From Symsagittifera roscoffensis (taxonomy: Eukaryota > Xenacoelomorpha > Acoela > Convolutidae): 64,000 bases of DNA. A program made the translations under genes and the position numbers. The stretch is taken from NCBI RefSeq assembly GCF_963678635.1, contig NC_087069.1, positions 22,412,360 through 22,476,359 on the forward strand, written 5' to 3'. The notes below the pieces were generated by a model. That model worked only from the letters and a program-made list of their open reading frames with translations. It made no database searches and had not been told where the DNA came from. Below are positions 40,988 through 53,399 of the stretch, in pieces. Each line of letters begins with the position of its first letter. Position 1 is the stretch's first letter.

Positions 40988-43900
40988 ATGCCTGCCCTTA
41001 ACCGAAACGAGAAGGTGAAGTGTGAGGACTGTGCTCAGGAATACAGGAGAGCAGATCAGCAGGAATACAGGAGACATCCAAAAAGATATGCTAAAGAGTT
41101 GTTTCTTGTCCTGACTGCAAGTATTCCACTTACAATCAACAAGAAATGAACTATCATATGGCAAAGAAGCATGCATCGTCCAGTTCGAAGAAGTCAACAG
41201 TTTGTTCTTCTTGTGAACAAGAATTACCAAGTTACTACTCTCTTCAACAACATCGGAGAAAAGAACATGGAGCAAAACAATACAAACCCAGTGAAACTGC
41301 AGCGGACTTGAACAAGGTTGTGGAGGAAGAAGAGGAAGTGGGTGAAAAACTCAAGGAGGAACTTAGTGCTTGTGGACATTTTTTGATAGATACGGAGATG
41401 GAAAAAGGGAGACATAAGATATTTAACTTCCAAATGTCCAAATTGGACACTAAAATAATCAACAAGAAACTTGAAGGGGTTCAACAAGCTCGATTCTGCT
41501 GCTAAAATCAACATTGCTCTGGGTTTTGTTCTTCGAAACATTGAGACTGGTGAATATCGATATTTATACGCCCATTAAAACAAAACTTTGTTTGAAAAAT
41601 CTCATTTACTCTGTACCAAAGCAGATTTGATAACAATCCAAGGAAAAGTAGAAAAATTTGAAATTGTGGAGCAATGTGCCCAAGAACGCCAGAACACAAA
41701 ATGGAGAATCAAGTTGATCACAAATGTGACAATTTTTGCTGCTTTGCTGAAAAAAACTCCAATGGGATGTCCGGACTCTGTCTTACCCGAAACTCTTCTG
41801 AAAAATCATTCTGTTAACTGTCTTTTATCGAACAAAGACAAGGAACCTTACAAAGATCATTTGTGTCTTTTCCGAGCATTGGCAATGTACATGAACGGAC
41901 ATAATGATCTCGACTCTCACAATTTTAGATACTTTACAGAACTTATATCAAAATCTGGTTATGATCCTAAAAACTTTCGTGGAGTTTCAGTAGAAGACTT
42001 ACCAGTTGTCGAGAAAAATGTTCAAAGAAACATCTTTATATACAATTTCGATATCCAAGAAGGTGAACATGTAGGATAACTAGCTCGACGAAGTATTGGA
42101 AGATTCGACAAAACTGTCAAATTACTGAGATTTAACAATCATAACATTCATACAAATCATATTGATTCTTTCTTCAAGTGCTTCCGTTCTCCTAGTTGTG
42201 ATACTTTCTTGAAAAGATCTGAGTTTCTCAACAAACATCTGCTGAGATGTAAGGATCGAGTGAAACATATTTACCCAAAAAACGTCTATGAGCTTCGCGA
42301 AAACTTGTTTGAAAAACTAAAAGGATTCAATCTTCCAGTTTCTGAAGATAACAATTTTTTTTACTAATCTAGCAATTTTCGATTTTGAGAGGAACTAAAA
42401 GAAACACAAACTACAAGCTAGATTGGAAAACATGTTCCAATTTCAGTCTCTATATCATCAAATCTGATTGATGAACCCACCTTTTTGTACAACAAAGATC
42501 CACAGATATTGAGTATTGATTTTGTAAGCAAGCTCGAGCTGATGGCTGAAAAAATTAAGCTGGAGTTGAGAACAAAAATTCAAGACATTGAAGTGGCTGT
42601 CAATGAACGAATGAAAAAGATTTTTGATCAGATAATCAAACACGGTAAAAATTATTCAAGTAACAAATTTGAGTACGAAGATGAATGCATTGAAGATTCG
42701 GAAGACGCAGATATGTCAACACAATTCTTGCAAATTCAGAAAAATCAACTCATCGATTTGAAACAACATTTGGAGAGATATGTAAATACTTTACCTTTTT
42801 TGGATTAAACAGTGGTATATATGATCTGAATTTGATCAAGTCATACTTAATCCCCTATTTGATTCGCGATAAAGAACAAGAAACATCAGCAATCAAAAAA
42901 GCGAACGATTTCTTTTCCTTCAAGTTTGAGAATGTACAATTTCTCGACATAATGAAGTTTAGGTGAGGGGCAAACTCCGGACTCCTTTCTTAAAGCCTAT
43001 GAAGCTAGCGAAACGAAATGATTCTTTCCCTATGAGTGGTTTGATAACCCAGACAATCTTGATTTTCCCGAACTGCCACCGTATGAAGCTTTTTTCATTA
43101 AATTTAGAAACAACAATCCTCTAGACCAAGCTTCGTCGATTATGATAAGCTGAGGAAGAGTGGGCTTGACAAACAACAAGCACTGAAAAAGCTTCAAATC
43201 AAGACTGTGCCCCATCTGGATTGGATAATTACAGTTATTTACAGGACACTTGGAAGAAAAACGGAATGAACGAGTTCAAAAACTTTTTGAAGTGGTACAA
43301 CAACAAGGATGTAGTTCCAACCCTGGAAGCAATGCAAAAAATGATTCAATTTTATCATAACAAGGAGATAGATATGTTAAAACTTGGTTGTATTCTAGAT
43401 ATGTTAAAACTTGCCAAATCTAGCAAACATATGTCTACACAAATCTACAAATTTTAAGTTTTTTCCATTTTGCGAAAGTGATAAAGATTTGTGTGAAAAA
43501 ATTTGAGAACACATGACTGGTGGACCATCCATTGTGTTCACTCGAAAAGCTGTAGTTGATGAAACTTTGTAAGTCAATCGTTGGGGTTGATGCAAATCAG
43601 CTCTACCCCTTCTCAATGTGTCAAGATATTCCAACAGGACTGTACACGAGATGGGAGTTTGACACTGATAAGCTCGGGTCAATTTTGAGAATATGCTCCA
43701 GTCTTTTTACTAAGAAACAAGACCAGAGAGTTTGAGAGTTTTTTGAGAGTTTTTTCACATGGAAAACAGAAAAATATCGACTGTTTTAATGTTGACATTT
43801 ATTGTGATCACTGTAAGACAGTGTTTGAAGCAATGGGATGTTACTACCACTTCTGTTCTTGTCAAGAAGCTCGTCCCTCCTTAACAGATCAGGATATTGA

Positions 43901-45229
43901 ACGAGGTAATAAGAAGAGAAAGATGGGTGATATGAGACGGGAACACATAAGAGAGAAAGGATACAAAGTTGGAGAAATGTGGGAGTGTGAGTGGTGGATA
44001 AGTTCAAAACCAATGACAAGATCAAAAATCACGTCAGAACCCACTTTTCCTATAAAAGACTTCTTTTTTCAGACTCCCTTCTAGCAAAAATAAAAGATGG
44101 ATCTCTTTTTGGCTACGTTCAGTGCGACTTAGTTGTTCCAGATGAACTGAAATCAAATTTTACGAATTTTCCTCTAGTTCTCAAAAACACTGAGGTTGGG
44201 AGAAACGATATTGGAGACTACACGAAGAATTATGCAATCGAGAACGAAATGTTACAACATCCTCAGAGAATGCTGATATGGAAAATTTACCGTTTTGTTC
44301 AATAATCTTCTCGGAAAAGCCTTAATAATTTGGTTCAGTCAGTGGTTGATGCTGGAAGAGAAATATATGAAAACCCTTTGTCAGGAGTTGTTGCAGAAAC
44401 AATGAAACTTTTGGGTAATTCCTCTTATGGATATCAGATCATGGATAGATCGAGGCATGCAATCACAAAATATCTGAACAATGAAAAAACTCATAAGGCA
44501 ATCAAGGAACTACTGTTTAAAAGAATTAAAAGAATTAACACAGTTGAGAAGGACCTATATGAGGTGGAGTTACTGAAATCAACCATTGAGCACCGAGAAC
44601 CCATCCTTGTTGGTTTTTTCATACTTCAGTATGCAAAGCTGAGAATGTTGGAGCTCTACTATAACTTCTTCGACGAATTCTGAGATGTAAACCAATTTGA
44701 AGAATTAGAGATGGACACAGACTCGCTTTAATTAGCTCTTGCTGAGGAAAATTTATACGACTGTATCAAACCAGATAAGAGAGCTGCTTGGGAAAAAATT
44801 AGGGAAAATGACTGCAGACACTCTTTCAAGGCGGATGCAAAATCTAATTTCTTCCGTCGAACGTGTTGCGGTACGCATAAAAAGCATGATAAGCGGGAGT
44901 CGGGACTTTTTAAAGAAGAATTTAGAGGTACAGAAAGGCTACGTTTTTGTAGCAAGACATATTGTTGCTTTGACAACAAGTCCGATAAGTTCAAATTTAA
45001 CAATAAAGGATTAAATAAACGGTTTCTAGAAGAATCTGGAGACGGTCCCATGTCAAAATACAGGAGAGTGCTTCATGAAGCAATTAACCTTACATCTACT
45101 AACAGAGGATTCAGAACTATAAATCATATGGTAGGCACATATGAACAGACAAAGAAAGGACTAAGCTATTTTTATCCAAAAAGACAAGTACAAGATGATG
45201 GACTTTATACAAAACCATTGAACTTATAA
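40988..45229 (+). pseudogene. Protein-primed DNA polymerase B of the Maverick, broken
   Basis: Starts MPALNRNEKVKCEDCAQEYRR. The N-terminal region has C2H2-type fingers (CPDC-like at 41110-41170; CSSCEQELPSYYSLQQHRRKEH near 41205). Then come a conserved block (CLFRALAMYMNGHNDLD, 41870-41900), an exonuclease-type DFE near 42380, motif A-type DANQLYPFSMCQDIP near 43590, motif B LLGNSSYGYQIMD near 44420, and motif C EMDTDSL at 44707-44724 followed at once by a stop. The last frame ends GLYTKPLNL at 45229. About 1,400 codons in all, in the family range. At least eight stops or frame changes. It would replicate the element by protein priming. Confidence 0.92.
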
Positions 45230-47007
45230 GAACTGATCTGGTGTAGTAAATTTATTCACGATGTCGTGTTATATTGGTTTAAGATATTAAAATGTAAAAT
45301 GTTGCTGTAAACTTGTTAACAATGCAGTGATTTGTATACTGTTTTTCGTAATTTAATTTTTTTAAATTTAAGTCTCTTTAGGTTTCAGCATTGTTTCAAT
45401 TATATAGAAACTAAGATTATCGTTTCACTTAGATATGAAGTAAGATTATCTAATAAATTAGGTCAAATATTAGTTAATCTTATCGTGTTTTGAAGTTTTT
45501 TTTTGATTACCCAAAAACTCTTACCATTGACTTACCATGTATTATAAAACTAATATAAAATCCTTCATTACACAACCTACACGTAATTCACCTTTGATAT
45601 TTAACAATTAGGTAATGGGTGCCGAAGTTTTTGCGAAAAAAAACTAGATTTTTCCACTCAAAAACCAAAAAAATTAAGTTTTTCTTTCTCTTACCATCAC
45701 ACTAAAACATTACCATTGGTATTCCTTAATACATTGTAGACTCTATACCCAGTGTTAATAAATAGCTGGCAGACCGGATGCTCTATTCCCTATCTTAAAA
45801 CATGGGGGTCCGCCAGTCCCCATTACACCCCCCCCTCCCCCGATCACCTCCAACATCTACTACTGTCACCAATTTGTTGAAGAATTGGATCAATCTTCTC
45901 ATCTGCACATGTCCCAAAAAAAACGCTTTTCTGAGAGTCTTTTCCAGCAAACCTCCAGCTCTTCGCACTAAAAACAATTGATGATCTCTACAAGCCTTAG
46001 CAAAAATATCGTTAGAAATTTTTGTTCCGAATTTCAGAACTCCAGATTTGCTGATTTTGTTTTTTTTCGTACTCTTTGTTTTATCTTAACTATTATGTTG
46101 ACTTACCTAAAAGTCATCGTTGCTCAAAATTTTCAAATCAGCATTCCCCCCGTGTAAACTGTGCACGTTTTAATGGCCAAATGAAGTTTATTCATTTTCT
46201 TGGTCACCGGCGCACGTTGAAATCTAAAATGAATTAACAAAAAATGAATCAACGCAACAATTGAACTAGAGCCAAGAAAGTAGCGCAGCTTTTTATACTG
46301 GTATTTTTTGCGCAAACGAGAACCCAAAAACAAAAAACTTCTATGTGGTTTTGCAAATTTAATAGAGATTTTTTTATATAGGGATCACCAAATTTATCGT
46401 TTGATTAGTTTTCTTATAGAAAAAAACTTGAGCTTTGAAAGTAGTTCGGAACAATTTAGTGGAGCGTTTCATTGTCTTTCAAAAATTTTAAACTAGTTTT
46501 GGTTGAAAGTTTTTTTTTGTTACATCGTAATCTTAGGTTACCACGACAAAACTTCTGCAATTATTATCTATTATCTGGCAAATTTAAGCTCATGGCGTAA
46601 TAAAAATCGATCTCTTTGACTGTTTCCTACCAGCGTCTATAAAACTCACTGTCATAAATAGGTTATTGGGCTACTATTTTTCTAAGCAATGAATTCCATT
46701 ATAAATGATAATAATAGATTATATCAGATTATAACCGATGTTAATTTAAAAATATCGGTTCACCATTTTGTAAGAGATGTTCCAATGCTCCAAGTTTGTT
46801 GTTCATGTTTTTAGATTTAATTGCTGTATTAAGGCTTCATATCGTTGTCCTAAATTATTTTGATCTGAACTGAGTTTTTCACGATGATTTTTATAGATAC
46901 CTCAAGATCGTAAAGCTTAAAAAGTTTCTAAGAAATATACAAATTTTGATAAAAACTAGAAAAACTGCTGCTCCTGGATTTTCTTTTGAAACATAACCTA
47001 ATATTTT
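45230..47007. other. AT-rich region right of the Maverick genes
   Basis: No gene supported. AAGATTATC-like strings recur at 45413-45485. A C-rich patch (CACCCCCCCCTCCCCC) lies at 45825-45841. The right terminal repeat of the Maverick is expected here but not identified. Confidence 0.45.
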
Positions 47008-47015
47008 CAGTGATG

Positions 47016-47396
47016 CAGTGACGAATCTAGGATTTTCTGGAGGGGGGGGATTTCAAAAAAGTTCGAAAGTTTTGTCGACTTTTTTGTTAAGAAGACCAAA
47101 ATGATTTTCCGAGCTCACCCAAAATAGTAAAAAGACCCTGCTTTAGCCAACACTACTGTGCCGCAGGCAAAATTTTTGACAATAGGCCAAAAACGTTTTT
47201 AGGTATTTTTTTGAACGTTTTGACCGAAAAACGCTTTTTTTGGCGCCCTACCCCCTCAAAGTTAGTATATATTGTCACACAAGGGGTCTCTAGAAAGATT
47301 TTACGGTACGTAATCAAAACGGATATCTCGAGTTAGTACAAAGGGAAGACTTTTTCGGGTAGACAGGTGGTCCAATCACCCCTAAATTCGACCCTG
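47016..47396. mobile_element. hAT-type MITE, 381 bp
   Basis: Flanked by a perfect 8-bp direct repeat CAGTGATG (47008-47015 and 47397-47404), the target-site size of hAT elements. Ends are imperfect inverted repeats: CAGTGACGAATCTAGG at the left, and the reverse complement of the right end reads CAGGGTCGAATTTAGG (13 of 16 match). No transposase, hence non-autonomous. Confidence 0.8.
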
Positions 47397-47404
47397 CAGT
47401 GATG

Positions 47405-50400
47405 CATATTGAAAAAAGATTTCCGGGAGATTCTATGGGGACAAAAATGATGCTTTTTAGAGTATTTGGCAAAAAAGTCTTTTTTTTCTGGAGATTCGAT
47501 TGAAACAAAATTAGATTTTTTGAGATTAAGACGGGTGAAAAAAACCTGATTTGAAAGCGGATTTTGTTGGAATGCTAATGCGATTTAATTGTGAAAATAA
47601 TCCATCTTCTTACTATCATAAAAGAAATTTTTTCATGAACTGGCGTCTCTTTATCCGTTATAGTGGCATCAATTTTGGCAAAACTTTTTCAGAGATTTTT
47701 TGCTAAAATAACATCGGTAGGACAGAGAATCCAATTGAATGGCAACGTATTGACTTCCAGCAACTCGTTTTTTGTTATGGTTTTCTTAATTATCAACATA
47801 ATGAACATTAATAAATCAACAAACTCAATATGTTAGGATCATTCTTTGTTGAAGTACTGCAATTTTTCTTTTTCAAGCAGTTTTATCTGAAATAGACAAA
47901 CTCATTGCTTCAAACAATGCATTTAATATTCCAAAATGAACATAGACAAAACAGAAAAAATACTATATCAATTGTTTTGATTGTTACACAAAAAATTTTC
48001 ACTTTTGGAAGCCTGTTGAACAAATATTGGTTTTCATTGCAAACATCGTCCAAACGTTCACGTAGTGTAGTCCATACTCAAAATTTAAAATTTTTTCTTT
48101 GACTGATTTAGTTCCTTCATCATAAGATTCTATTATCAATACGATTTGAGCAAGTTACGATTTGTTTCATCTGATTAGGGAAGTTTCCACTCAATTTGAT
48201 GGTAGAATTAATTCAATGGATCTGATTTTTTTTTGCTCGGGATTTTTATAATTAGATATTTTTGGTTGCTTTCTTTCGGCCAAACTATAACGCCATAGCC
48301 GCGTGTTCTTTACTGAAGACGCCAACTTTTGCCAGTTAGTACCGTAGGCTTTTTCCATTCAAGTTTGTATGAATCGTCCAACATTTATGTGAGCACAAAA
48401 TAAACAACAGCCCATCGATAGAGTGATATTATCCTCGCCAGAAAAAAATTTTTTTGTTTTAGACCCAAGTCCACGAATTTTGTTTAAATCTTAAAGAAAA
48501 TACTGACCGTCTTGAAATTTTTGCTGAAGAATCTTGGATGATGCCATAGATACTTAGAGAAAATACAAAAAAATCTTGAAGAACAAAACAACAATGTTAA
48601 AGTGTTTTTATGAAAATTTGGATGATTTATAAAAGCATGGGCAAATTTACTTGATGGGCAATTTTACTTTTCAAAAAAAAACTTTTTACTCATAAAGATT
48701 GGTGAATAATTTTCTGAAAAAACATTCTCCAGAAGTCTCGGTTTTAAAACTCATTCGCTGAACAAGTAGAAATATGACTGATTATACTAATCAAATGAAA
48801 ATAAAAATGACATTGCAAGATGCAATGATGATAAATCAATGAAATTTTTTCCATAACTGACAAGCATCAGCATAAAAATCTAAACTTTATGATGATTTTC
48901 AGTTTTAAAAACTTTTAGGCAAACAGGTCACTTAGTTTAACCCGATACACTTAGCGCCTACGATACAAAAATGAACTAACAATCATCAGTTTTTGGTCCC
49001 ACAATTAGTAAATTTACTAAAATTTTTCTTTTACCGATTTGCATCCACATGCCTTGCGCGTACGAAAAAACTGTAATGCGTTTTCTCTCATCTACAAGCG
49101 CAGCAAGAGTCTGAATGCATTGCTGAGGTTGTCAGGAATCGAATCAAGGTATTAAATTGAGGATAAACCTTAAAATTCCCATGCTGCGTTGTCAACGCGT
49201 CTCAGTTTTTTGAAAATGTTTGGGTTTTTAACAGTAGGATGAGAAAGCTAACAAAATTTTGCACGCGGTTGAAACGAGATGGCGACAGGTTTAACGTAGC
49301 TTTTATCCATATAGGTGGTCAGCTTTTTTTACTTAAGTTCTATGCTTGACGCGTTTTTTCTTTATTCGGCGCATCAGAAGCTTAAATCCGTTTAAGTTTT
49401 AGAGGCAAACTTTTTCTGAGCTTAAACTAGTTTTGAGAAAATCCGGTTGACCGAATTGACTACTGCTCGCCACTTGTCAAATATTAATCAAATAAAAGAC
49501 CGCATCTATTATCTGAGAAGAAAAAAATTACAGTCGTTTTTTTTTCAAAGTAGGTTTTGAGTTTTGCGGCAAAACGGTATGAATCAACATCAAAAGGGTC
49601 ACTGTGAAACGTATTTGCTATTTTCACTGTATGCCACCATTATTGAAAGGGCCCTCACAACGTTATGTCTTCATATCAAAAGTTGCTTTGAAGACTCGTG
49701 AAACTAGTTCCAGATTAATTTGAAAGCAAGAAACCAGAAAAAAATCTCCATGGTTTGAAATGCTAATTTAGTGATTTAGTCAATATTTTCAGAGTCCTAA
49801 TGTGAGGTTGGTCATAGAGTACATTTCCATCCTTGACGTTACTCTAGTAGATGAATCTTGCCTCCTTAAAATGTAAGTCATCTTAGCGCTGTTCAAGGTG
49901 CTAATTGTTGGTATTTCTGTAGTCAGTTTAGACGCTGAAAACAATTTGAAGCTAAAAACAGTTCACGTTGATGCCAACGGCTTCTGATGGTTTCAACTAG
50001 TAAAAGTGCTGCTGGCGAAAAACGATTGTCAATGCCTCGTGAACTTGGATCTTTTTTCGTTTTTTTTTCAAACTTTCATTTAAACGTTGGTATTTCTTCT
50101 GTGTAAAAAGGTTCTTCTTCGTAACAATAATTCTTCTTCATTTTTGTTTAAACCTTCTTCTTCAAACTTTTTTGAAAATACGTCGCTTCCGCGGAGAGAA
50201 ACGATGTATCGATGACTGCAATTCTGTTGACAAAAAAACACCTTTTTTGGTCAGTAATTATTGGAAATTTATGTCCAATTGCTGGATTTGGGTAACAATT
50301 CAACCTCGATTTTTTGGAAGACGAACAGCAAACAATTGGGTTCAAATAGGTAGAATTAGATTTCAGCTATGGGTAGCGTTTTTCGAACCAGAAGAAGAAC

Positions 50401-50559
50401 CGGTTGATGACCAGGGACGAGACATCTGTGTATAAAATCCGTTTGAGTAGCTGATGCTTTTCGTTGAAGAAGTGATATTGAATTTTATGGCCGACTAGCT
50501 TGGAAACGTCAACAATTGCACTATGCGAACATGATATTATTGGTTAGTAGAAAAAACTG
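47405..50559. other. AT-rich region without supported genes
   Basis: Short open frames only. No domain, repeat array or RNA gene recognised. Confidence 0.5.
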
Positions 50560-50845
50560 TTCCACAGAGGACAGTGGATAAGGTACTAGTGACTGTTATC
50601 ACGGACTTGTCCCGAAAGACACCAAAATGAGAACTATGGGCGAATGGTTCAAGGAGATCTAGCATCAATTTGTCCCGAAAGGCCCGAAGAGGAGAACCAG
50701 TGGGGACTGGTTCAACAAAAAGCAAATATGCAGCAGACGACACGAAAAAACCAGTAGTCACTGCTAGTCCCAATTTGTCCCTATAATCATGAGAAGAACC
50801 ATCGCAGACTGGTTCCACCAGAAGCAATTGTGCAGCGGAAGGCAC
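50560..50845. repeat. Diverged repeats around TTGTCCCGAAAG and ACTGGTTC
   Basis: About three units of 90-110 bp sharing TTGTCCC(GAAAG), GAGAACCAxxGxxGACTGGTTC and GCAGCxGAxGxCAC. Open on both strands by chance. Confidence 0.6.
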
Positions 50846-50869
50846 ATGAGTAAATACAATGACAACAGC

Positions 50870-51320
50870 ACAAAGGCAAGTAAAAAAATCAGGAAACTAG
50901 GTGGACCTAGCTTCAAAGTGGATTTTTTTTCTGGGAAACACGAAGGATGACAGATGACGACCAGCAAAAACACGAGGCAAGCTAGGTGGAGCTAGCTAGG
51001 ACTCGAATGTGATTTGAGAAACACGAAGGAAACCAGAGAACGGCCATCAAGTTTACGGGAAAAGTTAAGTGAAGTAGATTTCATTCAGATGTGTTCTGAT
51101 AATGATTTGCGAAAGCAGGAGGCAAGCTAAGTTAAACTAGCTTCGAAGTGGATTTTTTCCTGGGAAAAAGAAGGATGACTGGCGATGACCAGCGAAAACC
51201 CAATATAAGCTAGTTGGTTCTAGCTTCGAAATAGGTTTGTTTTTGGAAATCACGAAGCTCGATCCATGATGACCAGCGAACTCAGCAGGCAAGCTTAGTG
51301 GAACTAGAGCTGTTTCGAAT
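50870..51320. repeat. Minisatellite, GGCAAGCTAGGTGGAACTAGC units
   Basis: Five or six units of about 80-105 bp: GGCAAGCTAxGTxGAxCTAGC, then CTTCGAAGTGGATTTTTTxC, TGGGAAACACGAAGGATGAC and GATGACCAGCGAAAAC. The third unit is the most diverged. Confidence 0.75.
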
Positions 51321-53399
51321 ACAAGAGTGCCACATTTACACATCATTCATCAAGATCAAAATTAGGTCATAAGCTAATTTTCGTACACTACTTCACAAAA
51401 ACAAATGCAAGCTTAGTATACCCCTAAAGTTTTTAAGTTGGATATCCTGGCCCATTTTTAACTTTTGTGACACTTTTTTGGATTTCAATAACCAAAACGA
51501 GATTAGACGCGTCATGGAGGCCGAATTGTTCTGGGATCTTTTCAAAAACTTCCCTCACTAAGCTGTTTTTTTTTGCAATGGTTCCCTGGAAAAATTGACC
51601 AATACTATAAAAAAAATTCAGTGTCCAATCAAAGGTGAATTTTACCTACAAAAAGTCCAAACCCGACCTTGTTAAAAGGTTGATTAATATAAAACATTAT
51701 AATTTTGTTTTCTCATTATCACAATTAACATTATCTTGGCTGAGGAGTTCGAGTTCTGTTTTGTTTTGTTTTCCGCCCTTAAAGCAGCCTTGACAAGTCT
51801 ACAAAAAGTACAAGGTTGCAGAACTACTTGAAAATAAAATGGGTATGGAAAACAAACAAAAATAGTCCATTGCGCTATTTAAGAGTTTTTTAGCAACAAC
51901 TTCAGCGGAATCATTTTTCACGTATATCTATTAGGCTTAACTTTTTATTGTTGCTGAATTTTGATTAGTCTTGGTGATTTGTGTTTTTTTTTTGGATGAC
52001 GGAAAGCAACAAAAATTTAAATTGAAAGTTCTGTGATGTCAAAAAACTTAAGACGTTTAAGTGAAAGTTTAAGTCACTCAAAATTTATTTCGTAATTCAC
52101 GAGGATTTCGTATTAGACAAGGAGAAAAAAAAACGTCCAGGAGAATATGATAAAACAGACAGCCAAAATTGACAATGCGACTGTTAGTTTAAATCGTTAT
52201 TTGAAAAATTGTAATAAAACCGTCGGCCAAAAATGAAAACATAAAGCCAATAGTTCTAAAAGAAGACCGATAAACTTTTCTGATGATAAACAAGAAGACG
52301 AACAAGCAAAATAGGTGAAAACATTGCCCGCGTTGAAGTCCCACTGTTAGTTAATGCATTTTCTGTATTATTCCAGTGATTGCTATTTTCCATCGCTCAT
52401 TCATGTATAGTTCAGAACTTAATGCATAGCTAAACTTTCGATTTTTCAGAACTATTTCAGAAATGATTCCGAAGAAAATCAGCGCTAAAACTGAAAGAAA
52501 TTTTAACTTGATCTAGTAGCTTTCAAATGAGAGTGTGAGTTGATAAGCCCTTTTACTTGATTTTAGGCGCAGCAGACGTAGCATACATGACTACAAACTA
52601 GATGATTGCAGGATCGAATCTCGTAAGTTAACTTTTTTAAATCATTTTGATCGCTGTTTCATAGCTGAAATTTAACCAAGTTAGGGAAAATCTATCTATA
52701 AAAACTGCTTTTGTGGCAAGGAACATCGAAGGTTGATCACTGACGATCGCTGTTTTTTTCTCCGCTTTTTTGCTGATACATTTTAATGTGAGCTCAATCT
52801 GGGTGACCAAAAATTTAATTAAATTTAATGGAAACTGTAAACAATACCGTTTCCACTCACAAAATGCCGGTTCCTCAAACAGTATGTTGAAATAAATGTT
52901 AGTTTTTAGTGAATTACGCTTACTGTTAGCGTTTCTTGCCTACATTTGCTTTTTGGTTTTATTGAAGTAGTATTCGCAGAAAATTTTTCTACCATTTGCC
53001 TCCAGCATTTTTAACCATTTGTCTCAGATTCTAAAACAGCAAAAACTTATAAAAAATCAAAGAAAATCAGAGGGGTGGGAGATTTCATAGCAGTTTTTTT
53101 TGCGGAATAAGCTTAGATCTACAGAAAAACGTACACTTCGAATATTTTAGCCATCTTTTCAGTGTTTTTTTACTTGCTTCATCTTTTTTTGTTCACGAAA
53201 AAAGTTTTTCAGTTAATTGCATTTTTTGTATTCGTACGATAAACGAAATTCAATTATTTGCTATCATGAAAAGTCACGGGTAACAAAGGTCACGGGTGTT
53301 AAAATTTTTAACACTTAAGTACACTTGTTTACTGACTAAAATGATCAATTCACCTCAAACACACAATCATCGCAAATTTTTTGAAATTTCAGGCTCTGC
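51321..53399. other. AT-rich region without supported genes
   Basis: Nothing recognised. Mostly poly-A/T tracts and short open frames. Confidence 0.5.

Larger units (their letters stand above)
30764..45229. mobile_element. Maverick/Polinton virus-like DNA transposon, degraded
   Basis: Signature genes are together: retroviral-type DDE integrase (32009-33207, minus), FtsK/HerA-type packaging ATPase (33602-34401, minus) and protein-primed DNA polymerase B (40988-45229, plus), plus several small ORFs of the size and arrangement seen in nematode Mavericks. Limits given are those of the outermost genes. The terminal inverted repeats expected at both ends were not found by eye. Every large gene carries stops or frameshifts, so this is a dead copy. 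Confidence 0.88.

Noticed and set aside
45230-47007. Maverick terminal inverted repeat
   Set aside because: I compared several strings with the reverse complement of 28-30.7 kb by eye and found no match; a self dot plot is needed.
50148-50973. Open frames on both strands with repeated peptide motifs
   Set aside because: They arise from tandem DNA repeats; no start context or domain.
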